Shown here: piece after piece, positions 24,819-32,038 of the stretch
How the letters are laid out: each line of letters opens with the position of its first letter
Position numbering within the stretch: the stretch's first letter is position 1
Origin: Actinoplanes sp. NBRC 103695
GTDB taxonomy: Bacteria > Actinomycetota > Actinomycetes > Mycobacteriales > Micromonosporaceae
Reading direction: 5' to 3'
Length of the DNA stretch: 64,000 nucleotides
NCBI RefSeq assembly: GCF_030269485.1
Contig: NZ_BSTL01000022.1
Span: 108,298 to 172,297, forward strand
Notes under the pieces: model-generated
The model's input: only the letters and a program-made list of their open reading frames with translations
Told to the model about the DNA's origin: nothing
Database searches by the model: none
Program-made: the position numbers and the translations under genes

Positions 24819-25556
24819 ATGGGCCTGCCGACGTTCCTCCAGGCCGCCGGGCACCCGGTGCGGTGGCGCCTGCTGGACGCGCTGGCCGGCGGCGATCACC
24901 AGGTGCACGAGCTCACCACCCTGGTCGGCGGGCAGCAGAGCCTGATCTCCTACCACCTGGGCCTGCTGCGCAAGGCGGGGCTGGTCCGGGCCCGCCGCAG
25001 CTCCGCCGACGGCCGCGACATCTACTACCGCCTCGACCTCGCGCGCTCCGGCCGGTTGCTGGCCGCCGTGGGCGAGGCGCTGCATCCGGGCCTGCGGCTC
25101 ACCCCACCCCCGCCGCCGGTCCGGGCCGTCTCCGGCCGCGTGCTCTTTCTGTGTACGGGCAACAGCTCCCGGTCGCAGATGGCCGAGGCATTGCTCCGCC
25201 GCCGGTCGGACGGCCGGGTGACGACGGCCAGCGCGGGCAGCCGGCCCAAACCGATCCACCCGGACGCGGTGGCGGTCATGGCCGGGCGCGGCATCGACCT
25301 GAGTGGTGCCCGCCCCAAGCATCTGGACGAGTTCGCCGGGCAGCACTTCGACCGGGTGATCACCCTGTGCGATCGGGTCCGGGAGGAGTGCCCCGAGTTC
25401 GCCGGGCGGCCGCCGACGGCGCATTGGAGCATCGCCGATCCCGCCGCGGACCCCGAGGGCCGCCCGGCGTTCGACCGGGTCGCCGCCGAGCTGGCCGAAC
25501 GTATCGATTTCCTGCTGCATGCCATCGCCACCGAACCCGTAGGGGAAACGTCATGA
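24819..25556 (+). CDS. ArsR regulator fused to low-molecular-weight phosphatase/arsenate reductase domain
   Basis: The protein has 245 residues. Residues about 1-85 are an ArsR winged helix (FLQAAGHPVRWRLLDALAGG, QSLISYHLGLLRKAGLV). Residues about 105-235 are a LMW-PTP/ArsC fold with the catalytic loop LFLCTGNSSRSQMAEALL (Cys and Arg of the CX5R loop intact) and the late Asp in HWSIADPAAD. Such fusions put arsenate reduction and its repressor in one chain. The ATG at 24819 starts at the usual ArsR N-terminus and leaves the inverted repeat upstream free; an ATG at 24804 lies inside that repeat. The last bases overlap the VOC gene. Confidence 0.88.
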   Translation: MGLPTFLQAAGHPVRWRLLDALAGGDHQVHELTTLVGGQQSLISYHLGLLRKAGLVRARRSSADGRDIYYRLDLARSGRLLAAVGEALHPGLRLTPPPPPVRAVSGRVLFLCTGNSSRSQMAEALLRRRSDGRVTTASAGSRPKPIHPDAVAVMAGRGIDLSGARPKHLDEFAGQHFDRVITLCDRVREECPEFAGRPPTAHWSIADPAADPEGRPAFDRVAAELAERIDFLLHAIATEPVGETS

Positions 25557-25945
25557 CCGGTATCACCGACGAGACCGTGCACGTCCGCTATCTCGTGGAC
25601 GACGTGCAGGCGGCCATCGACTTCTACACCACGCACCTCGGCTTCGTGCCCAACACCGTCTTCGCGCCGGCCTTCGCCGACGTCCTGCGCGGCAATCTGC
25701 GGTTGCTGCTGTCCGGCCCGGCCAGCTCCGCCGGGCGGCCCATGCCGGACGGCCGCACGCCGCAGCCGGGCGGCTGGAACCGCATCCACCTGCTCGTCGA
25801 GGACATCGACGCCGAGGTCGCCCGGCTGCGTGCGCAGGGCGTGGTGTTCCGCAGCGAGGTGGTCACCGGCCCCGGCGGCAAACAGATCGTCCTCGACGAT
25901 CCGGCGGGGAACCCGGTGGAGCTGTTCCAGCCGGCCGACGCCTGA
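25553..25945 (+). CDS. VOC (glyoxalase/bleomycin-resistance) family protein
   Basis: The protein has 130 residues with the beta-alpha-beta3 fold. VHVRYLVDDVQAAIDFYTTHLGF opens the first half, and VLDDPAGNPVELFQP, with the metal-site Glu, closes the second. It overlaps the arsR-arsC gene by ATGA and so is in the same operon. VOC proteins near ars genes sometimes act on organoarsenicals, but this one could serve any small substrate. Confidence 0.88.
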   Translation: MTGITDETVHVRYLVDDVQAAIDFYTTHLGFVPNTVFAPAFADVLRGNLRLLLSGPASSAGRPMPDGRTPQPGGWNRIHLLVEDIDAEVARLRAQGVVFRSEVVTGPGGKQIVLDDPAGNPVELFQPADA

Positions 25946-26054
25946 ACGGGCGACGAAACACACCCGTCCGATCACCCGGCGACCTGGCCACACCGGCGCA
26001 CATCGCGCTCCTGCGCGAGCTCAGCGTCGAGGACCGCCCGACCGCGTCCATCGA

Positions 26055-26249
26055 TCAGGTGGCGGGGCTGGGCGCGATGAGAGCCTCGGGGCCCGGGAAG
26101 ATCAGGGTGATCCGCCCGTCGTCCAGCCAGCGCACCCGGTACGGAGGGCTGCCGTCCTCCCTCTCGACCGCGGTGACCAGTCCCACCCGGCGGTGCTCGC
26201 CGAGACGCGCGGCCTCGAGGACGATCCGGTCGCCCACATGAGCAATCAT
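26055..26249 (-). CDS. DUF1918 domain protein
   Basis: The protein has 64 residues, all one DUF1918 domain: HVGDRIVLEA, GLVTAVEREDGSPPYRVRW, then FPGPEALI. It is close in pattern to mycobacterial Rv0569 and Rv2302; Rv0569 belongs to the DosR regulon. Its function is unknown; the SH3-like fold suggests binding of a partner. A strong AGGAGGTG site precedes the ATG. A degenerate DevR box lies 78-91 bases upstream. Confidence 0.9.
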   Translation of the reverse strand: MIAHVGDRIVLEAARLGEHRRVGLVTAVEREDGSPPYRVRWLDDGRITLIFPGPEALIAPSPAT

Positions 26250-26326
26250 GTGGCACCTCCTCAGTTCGTGCGCCGTGATCGGTACGGCGCGTCATCAGGA
26301 TGCTCGGGTTGCGGACGACGGGCACA

Positions 26327-26340
26327 GGGCCATTGGTCGC
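26327..26340 (-). promoter_or_regulatory. Degenerate DevR-like box before the DUF1918 gene
   Basis: GGGCCATTGGTCGC matches 12 of 14 positions of GGGACTTTGGTCCC if the centre is ignored. It lies in a 293-base gap (26250-26542) that otherwise contains no credible gene. Confidence 0.4.
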
Positions 26341-26542
26341 TCTTCAGGGAGCGATGTGGCCCGGCTCCGCCGGCTCCGCCGGGGGCGGCGATGGAGGTGA
26401 GGGCGACCACCTTCCGGCCGGCAATCGAGATCACCGTCGAGGAACGACCACGAATGACCCGGCCGGTGCGGTGGGGCCTTCCGGCATGACACTGCGGCGG
26501 GCCGGCATCCGCCGGTCCGCCGCTCCCGCGCTGTCATCGGGT

Positions 26543-27127
26543 TCAGATGAGCCAGCGGTTCTTCTGGACGAGGGGGAGTTTGGCCCACCAGCGGCCGAGG
26601 CCCCAGGTGTGGCCGGCGTAGGTCGCCGCGAGGGCGATGGCGCTGACGGCGTAGATGACGTGGTAGTCGGTGACGGGGTTGGTGGAGTGGGTGGCTTCGC
26701 CGGCGCTGTTGGTCTGGGCCGGCGGCAGCTCGGCGAACCACATGAACGCCATCATGAGGGTGGCGGCGACGGCGGCGATGCGCATGCCGATGCCGAGGAT
26801 GAGGGCGACGCCGACGCCCAGGAGGCCGAGCATGAAGGCCCAGTCAGCCAGCGGGTTGCCGGCGATGCTGTGGAAGAAGCCCTGGAAGGGTCCGACGTCG
26901 ACGCCGGAGAGGAAGCCCTTGGTGGGGGATCCGCCGTTGATCCAGGAGCGTTCGCCGGGGGTGGCGTAGTGGAGGCCGAAGGTCTTGTCGAGGAATGCCC
27001 ACAGGAAGACGAAGCCGGTGGAGATGCGCAGGATGGCGAGGGCGCGGGCGGCGGTCTTGGTGAGCATGGAACCGGGCGCCTCGACGTGCTCGAGGTGCGC
27101 GGCGGGGGTCCGGCCGGTGGTGGTCAT
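26543..27127 (-). CDS. DoxX family membrane protein
   Basis: The protein has 194 residues with four membrane helices. Family segments are ALAILRISTGFVFLWAFLDK, GNPLADWAFMLGLLGVGVAL and the C-terminal DYHVIYAVSAIALAATYAG. DoxX proteins are related to a subunit of thiosulfate:quinone oxidoreductase, and some act in redox stress complexes; the role here is open. ATG at 27127 follows GAGGAGG. A GGGACCTAAGTCCC box lies 86-99 bases upstream. Confidence 0.88.
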   Translation of the reverse strand: MTTTGRTPAAHLEHVEAPGSMLTKTAARALAILRISTGFVFLWAFLDKTFGLHYATPGERSWINGGSPTKGFLSGVDVGPFQGFFHSIAGNPLADWAFMLGLLGVGVALILGIGMRIAAVAATLMMAFMWFAELPPAQTNSAGEATHSTNPVTDYHVIYAVSAIALAATYAGHTWGLGRWWAKLPLVQKNRWLI

Positions 27128-27212
27128 CTGGTCCTCCTCAGCGGATTTCTCTTACGCCCTCACGATCCACCGGCGAGCTCGCGCGCACCCGGGTCCTGCC
27201 GCCCGTCCCGGC

Positions 27213-27226
27213 GGGACCTAAGTCCC
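27213..27226. promoter_or_regulatory. DevR box GGGACCTAAGTCCC between doxX and the L,D-transpeptidase
   Basis: Arms GGGAC/GTCCC around CTAA. It matches the mycobacterial DosR core consensus GGGACTWWAGTCCC closely. It is closer to doxX (86 bases from its start) than to the divergent transpeptidase gene (156 bases). Confidence 0.75.
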
Positions 27227-27381
27227 GAGCCTTCGGACGCGTCGGTGGTTGTCGTCATCTCCGTGCCCCTACCGGCTGTCCGACGCGGTGGCCGATTCGC
27301 CGACCACATCCCGGCCTGATCGCGGGCACCGACGAGCGGCCCGCCTGGCAGATTTGGCCGGTTCGTAGCATCGTCGCAGTC

Positions 27382-28335
27382 ATGAGACGTTCTCAGAGGT
27401 GGCGGTTCACGGTCACGGCGGTCCTGGGCGGGACGCTGCTGCTCGCGTCGGCCTGCGGTGATTCGTCGCCCGGCGGGGCGTGGCATGCCGGGCAGACGAC
27501 CTCGGCGGGCCCCTCGGCCGAGGCTGGCCCGTCGTCGCCGCCGGCGGCCTCCGGGAAACCGGTCCACGTCAAGCTGCTGGAGGGTGACGGCACCACGTGG
27601 GGTGTCGGCATGCCCATCATCGCCTACCTGTCGGCCAAGATCACTGACGCGCACGAGTTCGCGGCGGCCACCACGGTCACGGTCGACGGCCGGCCCGCCC
27701 AGGGCGCCTGGTATTTCCAGAAGTCCGCGATCAACCGCGGGTACCCCCTGGAGGCCCACTACCGGACTGAGAAGTACTGGCCGGCGCACGCCAGGATCCA
27801 TCTGGACCTGCCGGTCAAGGGCAGGTCGGCGGGGACCGGGCTGGCCTTCGACAACAGCCTGACCCTCGACATGTCCACCGGCCCGGCCAACATCAGCCGG
27901 ATCGACGGCCGCACCAAGCGGATGACCGTCACCTCGGACGGCAAGCAGGTGTTCACCTTCCCGGTCTCGCTGGGCAAGGCCAGCACGCCCACCTTCTCCG
28001 GAACCAAGATCGTCATGGAGAAGGACCGGGTGCAGCGGATGACCGGCCCGGGATACGACCTGAAGGTGCCCTGGTCGGTCCGGATCACCAACTCGGGCGA
28101 GTTCGTCCACTCGGCCAGCTGGAACGGCGGCAACATCGGGCAGCGCAGCACGTCACACGGCTGCACCAACCTGAATGTCGACGACGCCAAGCAGTTCTAC
28201 TCGTTCGCCCAGATCGGCGACGTGACCGTCTTCACCGCCACCGGCGGGCCGACCATGCCCAGCTGGGACGGCTACGGCGACTGGAACGTGCCGTGGGCTA
28301 CCTGGCAGGGCGGGGGTGTTCTGCGGACGGTCTGA
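27382..28335 (+). CDS. L,D-transpeptidase lipoprotein (Ig-like plus YkuD domain)
   Basis: The protein has 317 residues with a lipobox (LLASAC) near residue 25. Two Ig-like regions (about 50-180) are followed by a YkuD domain with the catalytic motif in RSTSHGCTNLNVDDAKQFYS (His and Cys intact). The enzyme forms 3-3 cross-links in peptidoglycan using tetrapeptide donors, at the outer face of the membrane. L,D-transpeptidation is linked with non-growing cells in actinobacteria, consistent with its place in this dormancy-like region. Its 3' end overlaps the convergent acg gene by 38 bases. Confidence 0.93.
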   Translation: MRRSQRWRFTVTAVLGGTLLLASACGDSSPGGAWHAGQTTSAGPSAEAGPSSPPAASGKPVHVKLLEGDGTTWGVGMPIIAYLSAKITDAHEFAAATTVTVDGRPAQGAWYFQKSAINRGYPLEAHYRTEKYWPAHARIHLDLPVKGRSAGTGLAFDNSLTLDMSTGPANISRIDGRTKRMTVTSDGKQVFTFPVSLGKASTPTFSGTKIVMEKDRVQRMTGPGYDLKVPWSVRITNSGEFVHSASWNGGNIGQRSTSHGCTNLNVDDAKQFYSFAQIGDVTVFTATGGPTMPSWDGYGDWNVPWATWQGGGVLRTV

Positions 28336-29281
28336 GCAGGACCTCGTCGAGGTCTCGCCGCGGGGAGGGCTTGCCCGGATCGCCGTACCCGAGGCGGATG
28401 GCGATCTGCGGCGTGCCGTGCCTGCGTAACGAGCGTCGCAGCTGGTCGCGCGCCGCCGGGACCTCGATCGGTTGCGAGATCATCGAGCTGGCGAGGCCGG
28501 CGTTCGTCGCCGTGAGCAACACCCGCTGCAGGGCCTGTCCCGCGACGATCTGGTCGGCCGGGTGGTCGGCCTCCGTGCCGAGGATCGCCACCAACGGCTC
28601 GGGCTCGAAATCCCGGCCGGCGCCGCGGCGGTGCATACCGTACGGCCGCTGCGGCAGCAGGTCGTCCGGCTCGGCCACCGGCCCGCCGGCCGTCACCGGA
28701 ACACCGTCGGCGGACGCGTCGGCATGGATCCAGCTGTTCATCTCGGCCTGGTAGGCGAAGTCGCGTCGCAACACCCGGTCCGCGCTCTGCGCGATCTGGG
28801 CGAAGCCGCCGAGCGCTGTCATGCCGACCAGCAGATCCATCCAGGCGCCTTCCTCGCGTGCGGCCTCCAGCAGGGCGGCGCGCGCCTCGGTCGGCACCGG
28901 GTCGGGCCAGAACGGGCGCCGGTTGCTGTACCGGTGGCCGATGGCGCGGAACAGGTCCTGCTCCGGATAGGTCGGCGGCCGGGCCACGCCGGGCGTGAGC
29001 CGGGCGATCACATCGGATCCACGTTCCGGCCGCACGGCCACCGTCGCGGGGGTGCCGTTGGCGGCGAGTGCGAGCCGGGCGTTGTAGGTCGCGGCGCCGC
29101 AGGCGATGCGGACCGCCCACCCGCCACTGTCCGCCACGGCGAGTTGCCGCTGCGTGTCGGCGAGGATCTCGATGGTGCCGTCGACGAGCCGGAACTGCCA
29201 GGGCTGGCTGTTGTGCAAGGAAGGGGCCCTGATGGCGGCGGCTGCCGCCAGGCGCAGGTCCTGTTCGTCGAAACCGGTCAT
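28298..29281 (-). CDS. Acg-type FMN-binding nitroreductase (second copy)
   Basis: The protein has 327 residues and opens with AAAAAIRAPSLHNSQPWQF, the Acg hallmark. YSNRRPFWPDP and the C-terminal GTPQIAIRLGYGDPGKPSPR are also conserved. It is a diverged paralogue of the protein at 15696-16676. Upstream is the same 20-base element, here 31-50 bases before the ATG. It lies directly next to the devS-like gene on the same strand, as in mycobacterial DosR regions. Confidence 0.9.
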   Translation of the reverse strand: MTGFDEQDLRLAAAAAIRAPSLHNSQPWQFRLVDGTIEILADTQRQLAVADSGGWAVRIACGAATYNARLALAANGTPATVAVRPERGSDVIARLTPGVARPPTYPEQDLFRAIGHRYSNRRPFWPDPVPTEARAALLEAAREEGAWMDLLVGMTALGGFAQIAQSADRVLRRDFAYQAEMNSWIHADASADGVPVTAGGPVAEPDDLLPQRPYGMHRRGAGRDFEPEPLVAILGTEADHPADQIVAGQALQRVLLTATNAGLASSMISQPIEVPAARDQLRRSLRRHGTPQIAIRLGYGDPGKPSPRRDLDEVLLRPSAEHPRPAR

Positions 29282-29311
29282 GAAACCACGGTGCCCCTCG
29301 CCTGCGGGGAG

Positions 29312-29331
29312 TGGTCAGGGCCGAAAGACCC
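29312..29331 (-). promoter_or_regulatory. DevR-like site before the second acg gene
   Basis: TGGTCAGGGCCGAAAGACCC, identical over 20 bases to 16732-16751. Read on the gene's strand, the core is GGGTCTTTCGGCCC, a degenerate DevR box. Flanking bases differ between the copies, so the conservation is confined to the site. Confidence 0.65.
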
Positions 29332-29345
29332 ATCCTCGCGGGCCG

Positions 29346-31055
29346 TCAGCTGATCGGCACGCGCCAGACCACAACCGTCCCACCCTCCGAGCCCGGACCG
29401 ATCTCGAAGGTCCCGCCGAGGTCGTGCGCGCGCTCACCCATGTTCACCACACCACCACGGGCCAACGCCGGATCGATCCCGACACCGTCGTCCTCGACGC
29501 GGAGGGTCACGGTGCCCTCCCCGGCGCTCACCGACACCCGGGCCGAAGCGGCGCCGGCGTGCCGGGCGATGTTGGAGAGCGCCTCGCGGAGGACCGCCAG
29601 GAGCTCCGCGACGATGTCGTCCGGCACCGCGCTGTCGACCGGCCCGGACACATCGATCGTCGGCTGGAAGCCGAGCGTTCCGGCCGCCGCGTCGACCGCG
29701 TCCCGCAGCTCGGTACGCAAGGTGGCGCCGGCCGGGGCGCGGAGCTCGAAGATCGACCGGCGGATGTCCCGGATCGTGGCGTCCAGGTCGTCCACGGCCG
29801 CGTTGATCCGCTCAGCCGTCTCCGGACGTGTCGCCTGGGCCGCGGCGCCCTGCAACTGCATCCCGGTCGCGAACAGCCGCTGGATGACCACGTCGTGCAG
29901 GTCCCGGGCGATCCTTTCCCGGTCCTCGAGGACGACGAGCTGCTCGCGCTCCTCCTGCGCCCGGACCCGCTCCAGGGCCAGGGCGGCCTGTCCCGCGAAC
30001 GCGGACATCAGGACGGCGTCCTCCTGCCGGATGGCATAGCCGGGCGCGAAGGCCACGACCAGCACGCCGAGGAGGGCGCCGGTGCCCGCGAGAGGCGCGG
30101 CCAGAGCCGGACCGGCCGGCACCACGTCGGGCCAGTCCGCTCCCTTCTGGAGGTTCTCGATGACGCGGTAGCTCTCTTGTGCGAATGCCTTCGCCGTCGC
30201 GGACTCCACCGGCACGAACTGTCCTGTCAGCGTCGTCGCCGCATCGTCGCCGTCGGCGACCTCGACGCGGTGACGCGCGTTCTCCTCGTCGTAGAGCAGC
30301 ACCATCACCAGGTCGGCGTCGGAGACCTCCCGAGCACGCCGGGCGATCAGCCGCAGCGCCTCGGTCCGGCGAACGCGGCCGAGCAGCACACCGGTGATCT
30401 CGGCAGTCGCGGACAGCCAGCGCTCACGTCGCTGGGCCACGGCGAACAGCCGCGCGTTGTCGATCGCTACGCCGGCGGCGGCGGCGAGCGCCACCACGAT
30501 CTCCTCGTCGTCGTCGCTGAACTGCTCCGCGCCTTGCTTCTCGGCCAGGTAGAGGTTGCCGTAGACCTGGTCGCGGATGCGGACGGGAACGCCGAGGAAC
30601 GTGTGCATCGGTGGGTGATGGGGTGGGAATCCGTACGACTGCGGGTGCTGGGTGATGTCCGGCATGCGCACCGGCCGCGGGTCGGTGATCAGCAGGCCGA
30701 GCACGCCCCGGCCGTGCGGCAGGTCGCCGATCGCCGCGTGAGCCTCGGGGTCGATGCCGTACGTGATGAAGTCGGACAGTTCGCGGTCGGAGCCGATGAT
30801 GCCGAGAGCGCCGTAGCGGGCACCCACCAGAGCACAGGAGGACTCGACGATGCGCTGCAGCGTGCTGCGCAGATCGAGGTTGGTGCCGATACCGACGACC
30901 GCGTCGAGCAGGGCGCGGAGACGCTCCCGGCTGGTCATCACCTCACTGACGCGCTCCAGCATCTCCTGGAGCAGCTCGTCGAGGTGCACCCGGGAGAGTG
31001 GCCTCAGCCCCAGCGACGGTGGTTCGAGCCGTTCACCGTCCTTCGGATCTGCCAT
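29346..31055 (-). CDS. devS: DevS/DosS-like two-GAF sensor histidine kinase
   Basis: The protein has 569 residues in the order GAF-A (about 60-205), GAF-B (about 230-370), HisKA_3 and HATPase. GAF-A keeps SYGFPPHHPPMHTFLGVPVR; His147 aligns with the proximal haem ligand of mycobacterial DosS (His149) and DosT (His147). The phospho-acceptor is His387 in RIARDLHDVVIQRLFATGMQ, almost the same as in DosS. It should sense O2, NO or CO, or redox state, through haem and phosphorylate the divergent DevR-like regulator. A GGGACTTTGGTCCC box lies 53-66 bases upstream, implying autoregulation. Confidence 0.93.
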   Translation of the reverse strand: MADPKDGERLEPPSLGLRPLSRVHLDELLQEMLERVSEVMTSRERLRALLDAVVGIGTNLDLRSTLQRIVESSCALVGARYGALGIIGSDRELSDFITYGIDPEAHAAIGDLPHGRGVLGLLITDPRPVRMPDITQHPQSYGFPPHHPPMHTFLGVPVRIRDQVYGNLYLAEKQGAEQFSDDDEEIVVALAAAAGVAIDNARLFAVAQRRERWLSATAEITGVLLGRVRRTEALRLIARRAREVSDADLVMVLLYDEENARHRVEVADGDDAATTLTGQFVPVESATAKAFAQESYRVIENLQKGADWPDVVPAGPALAAPLAGTGALLGVLVVAFAPGYAIRQEDAVLMSAFAGQAALALERVRAQEEREQLVVLEDRERIARDLHDVVIQRLFATGMQLQGAAAQATRPETAERINAAVDDLDATIRDIRRSIFELRAPAGATLRTELRDAVDAAAGTLGFQPTIDVSGPVDSAVPDDIVAELLAVLREALSNIARHAGAASARVSVSAGEGTVTLRVEDDGVGIDPALARGGVVNMGERAHDLGGTFEIGPGSEGGTVVVWRVPIS

Positions 31056-31107
31056 GCCGACAGGCTAGTCGCGGTGGGAAGGACGGGGGCCTTCGTTCCG
31101 GCGGGGC

Positions 31108-31121
31108 GGGACTTTGGTCCC
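31108..31121. promoter_or_regulatory. DevR box GGGACTTTGGTCCC between devS and devR
   Basis: Identical to the box at 19330-19343. It lies 53 bases from the devS start and 35 bases from the devR start, and could serve both divergent genes. Palindromic arms GGGAC/GTCCC surround TTTG. Confidence 0.75.
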
Positions 31122-31156
31122 TACGGCGGCGGGCCCCGACAGGGTAGGAAGGAGAC

Positions 31157-31798
31157 ATGATCCGTGTCTTTCTGCTCGACGACCACGAGGTGGTCCGCCG
31201 GGGCCTCGCCGATCTGCTGCAAGCCGGCGGCGACATCGAGGTCGTGGGTGAGTCGGGCTCCGCGCAGGAGGCGACCCGGCGTATCCCGGCTCTGCGGCCC
31301 GACGTGGCGGTGCTGGACGCGCGCCTGCCCGACGGCAACGGCATCGACGTCTGCCGCGACGTGCGCGCCATCGACTCGTCGATCAAAGGCCTCATTCTCA
31401 CCTCGTACGACGACGACGAGGCGCTGTTCGCGGCGATCATGGCCGGCGCCTCCGGCTACGTGCTCAAGCAGATCCGCGGCACCGACCTGGTCGACGCGGT
31501 CCGGCGGGTGGCCGAGGGCCAGTCGCTGCTCGACCCGGCGGTCACCCAGCGGGTGCTGGAGCGCATCCGCCACGGGGTGGAGCAGCCGCGCGAGCTGGCC
31601 GCGCTGACCGACCAGGAACGGCGGATCCTGGAGTACATCGCGCAGGGTCTGACCAACCGGGAGATCGCCGGGCGGATGTTCCTCGCCGAGAAGACCGTGA
31701 AGAATTACGTGTCCAGCCTGCTGGCGAAGCTGGGGCTGGAACGCCGTACGCAGGCCGCGGTGCTGGCCACCCGCCTGCTCGGTGACCATCCGCACTGA
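31157..31798 (+). CDS. devR: DevR/DosR-like response regulator
   Basis: The protein has 213 residues. The receiver MIRVFLLDDHEVVRRGLADLL keeps the phospho-acceptor Asp54 (AVLDARLPDGNG). The C-terminal LuxR-type domain has LTDQERRILEYIAQGLTNRE and MFLAEKTVKNYVSSLLAKLG. Lys179, Lys182 and Asn183 occupy the same residue numbers as the DNA-contacting residues of mycobacterial DosR, and Thr198 is also kept. It is predicted to bind the GGGAC-N4-GTCCC boxes listed here and to turn on acg, phosphoketolase, doxX and its own locus under low oxygen. It is divergent from devS. Confidence 0.95.
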   Translation: MIRVFLLDDHEVVRRGLADLLQAGGDIEVVGESGSAQEATRRIPALRPDVAVLDARLPDGNGIDVCRDVRAIDSSIKGLILTSYDDDEALFAAIMAGASGYVLKQIRGTDLVDAVRRVAEGQSLLDPAVTQRVLERIRHGVEQPRELAALTDQERRILEYIAQGLTNREIAGRMFLAEKTVKNYVSSLLAKLGLERRTQAAVLATRLLGDHPH

Positions 31799-31800
31799 TC

Positions 31801-31814
31801 GGGTCCTTCGGCCC
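31801..31814 (+). promoter_or_regulatory. Degenerate DevR-like box before a decayed gene
   Basis: GGGTCCTTCGGCCC sits just after the devR stop and 17 bases before the alcohol dehydrogenase remnant. It resembles the acg-type site (GGGTCTTTCGGCCC) with one change. Confidence 0.45.
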
Positions 31815-31830
31815 GGGACGGTCCGGCCCG

Positions 31831-31956
31831 GTGAAGACCGGCCTGGTCGACACGTTCTACACAGCGAAGCTGCTCGGCACGCTGGTGGCGGGTCAGCTCG
31901 ACGTCGGCCAGCTGGTGACCCGCCGGTTCCCGTCGTGGCCAGGCACAGCGGCATGA
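31831..31956 (+). pseudogene. Fragment of a zinc-dependent alcohol dehydrogenase
   Basis: The 41-codon frame contains LVDTFYTAKLLGTLVAGQLD then VGQLVTRRF. This matches the region near the C-terminus of class III zinc alcohol dehydrogenases, just before the final helix. The reading then loses homology (PSWPGTAA, stop). The rest of a roughly 350-residue enzyme is absent. An alcohol dehydrogenase belongs to the DevR-type cluster of Streptomyces coelicolor, so this is probably a decayed member of the same regulon. Confidence 0.5.
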
Positions 31957-32009
31957 TCGACGCGCGGGGAAGGCCGGGGGAGGGCGCGACGTTCACTGTC
32001 AGTTGTCGT
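31935..32009 (+). pseudogene. Fragment of a histidine kinase ATPase domain
   Basis: In a different frame from the dehydrogenase fragment, VARHSGMIDARGRPGEGATF followed by TVSCRR matches the last 25 residues of HATPase domains (R-H-GG-x-I ... G-x-GA-T-F). Nothing else of a kinase is present. It is evidence of deletion between devR and the VIT-family gene. Confidence 0.5.
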
Positions 32010-32038
32010 CGAACAGGGAATGATCCGTGGAGGCCATC

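Noticed and set aside
25949..25970. ACGGG...CCCGT after the VOC gene as a terminator
   Set aside because: Five-base arms with a 12-base loop are too weak to support the claim.
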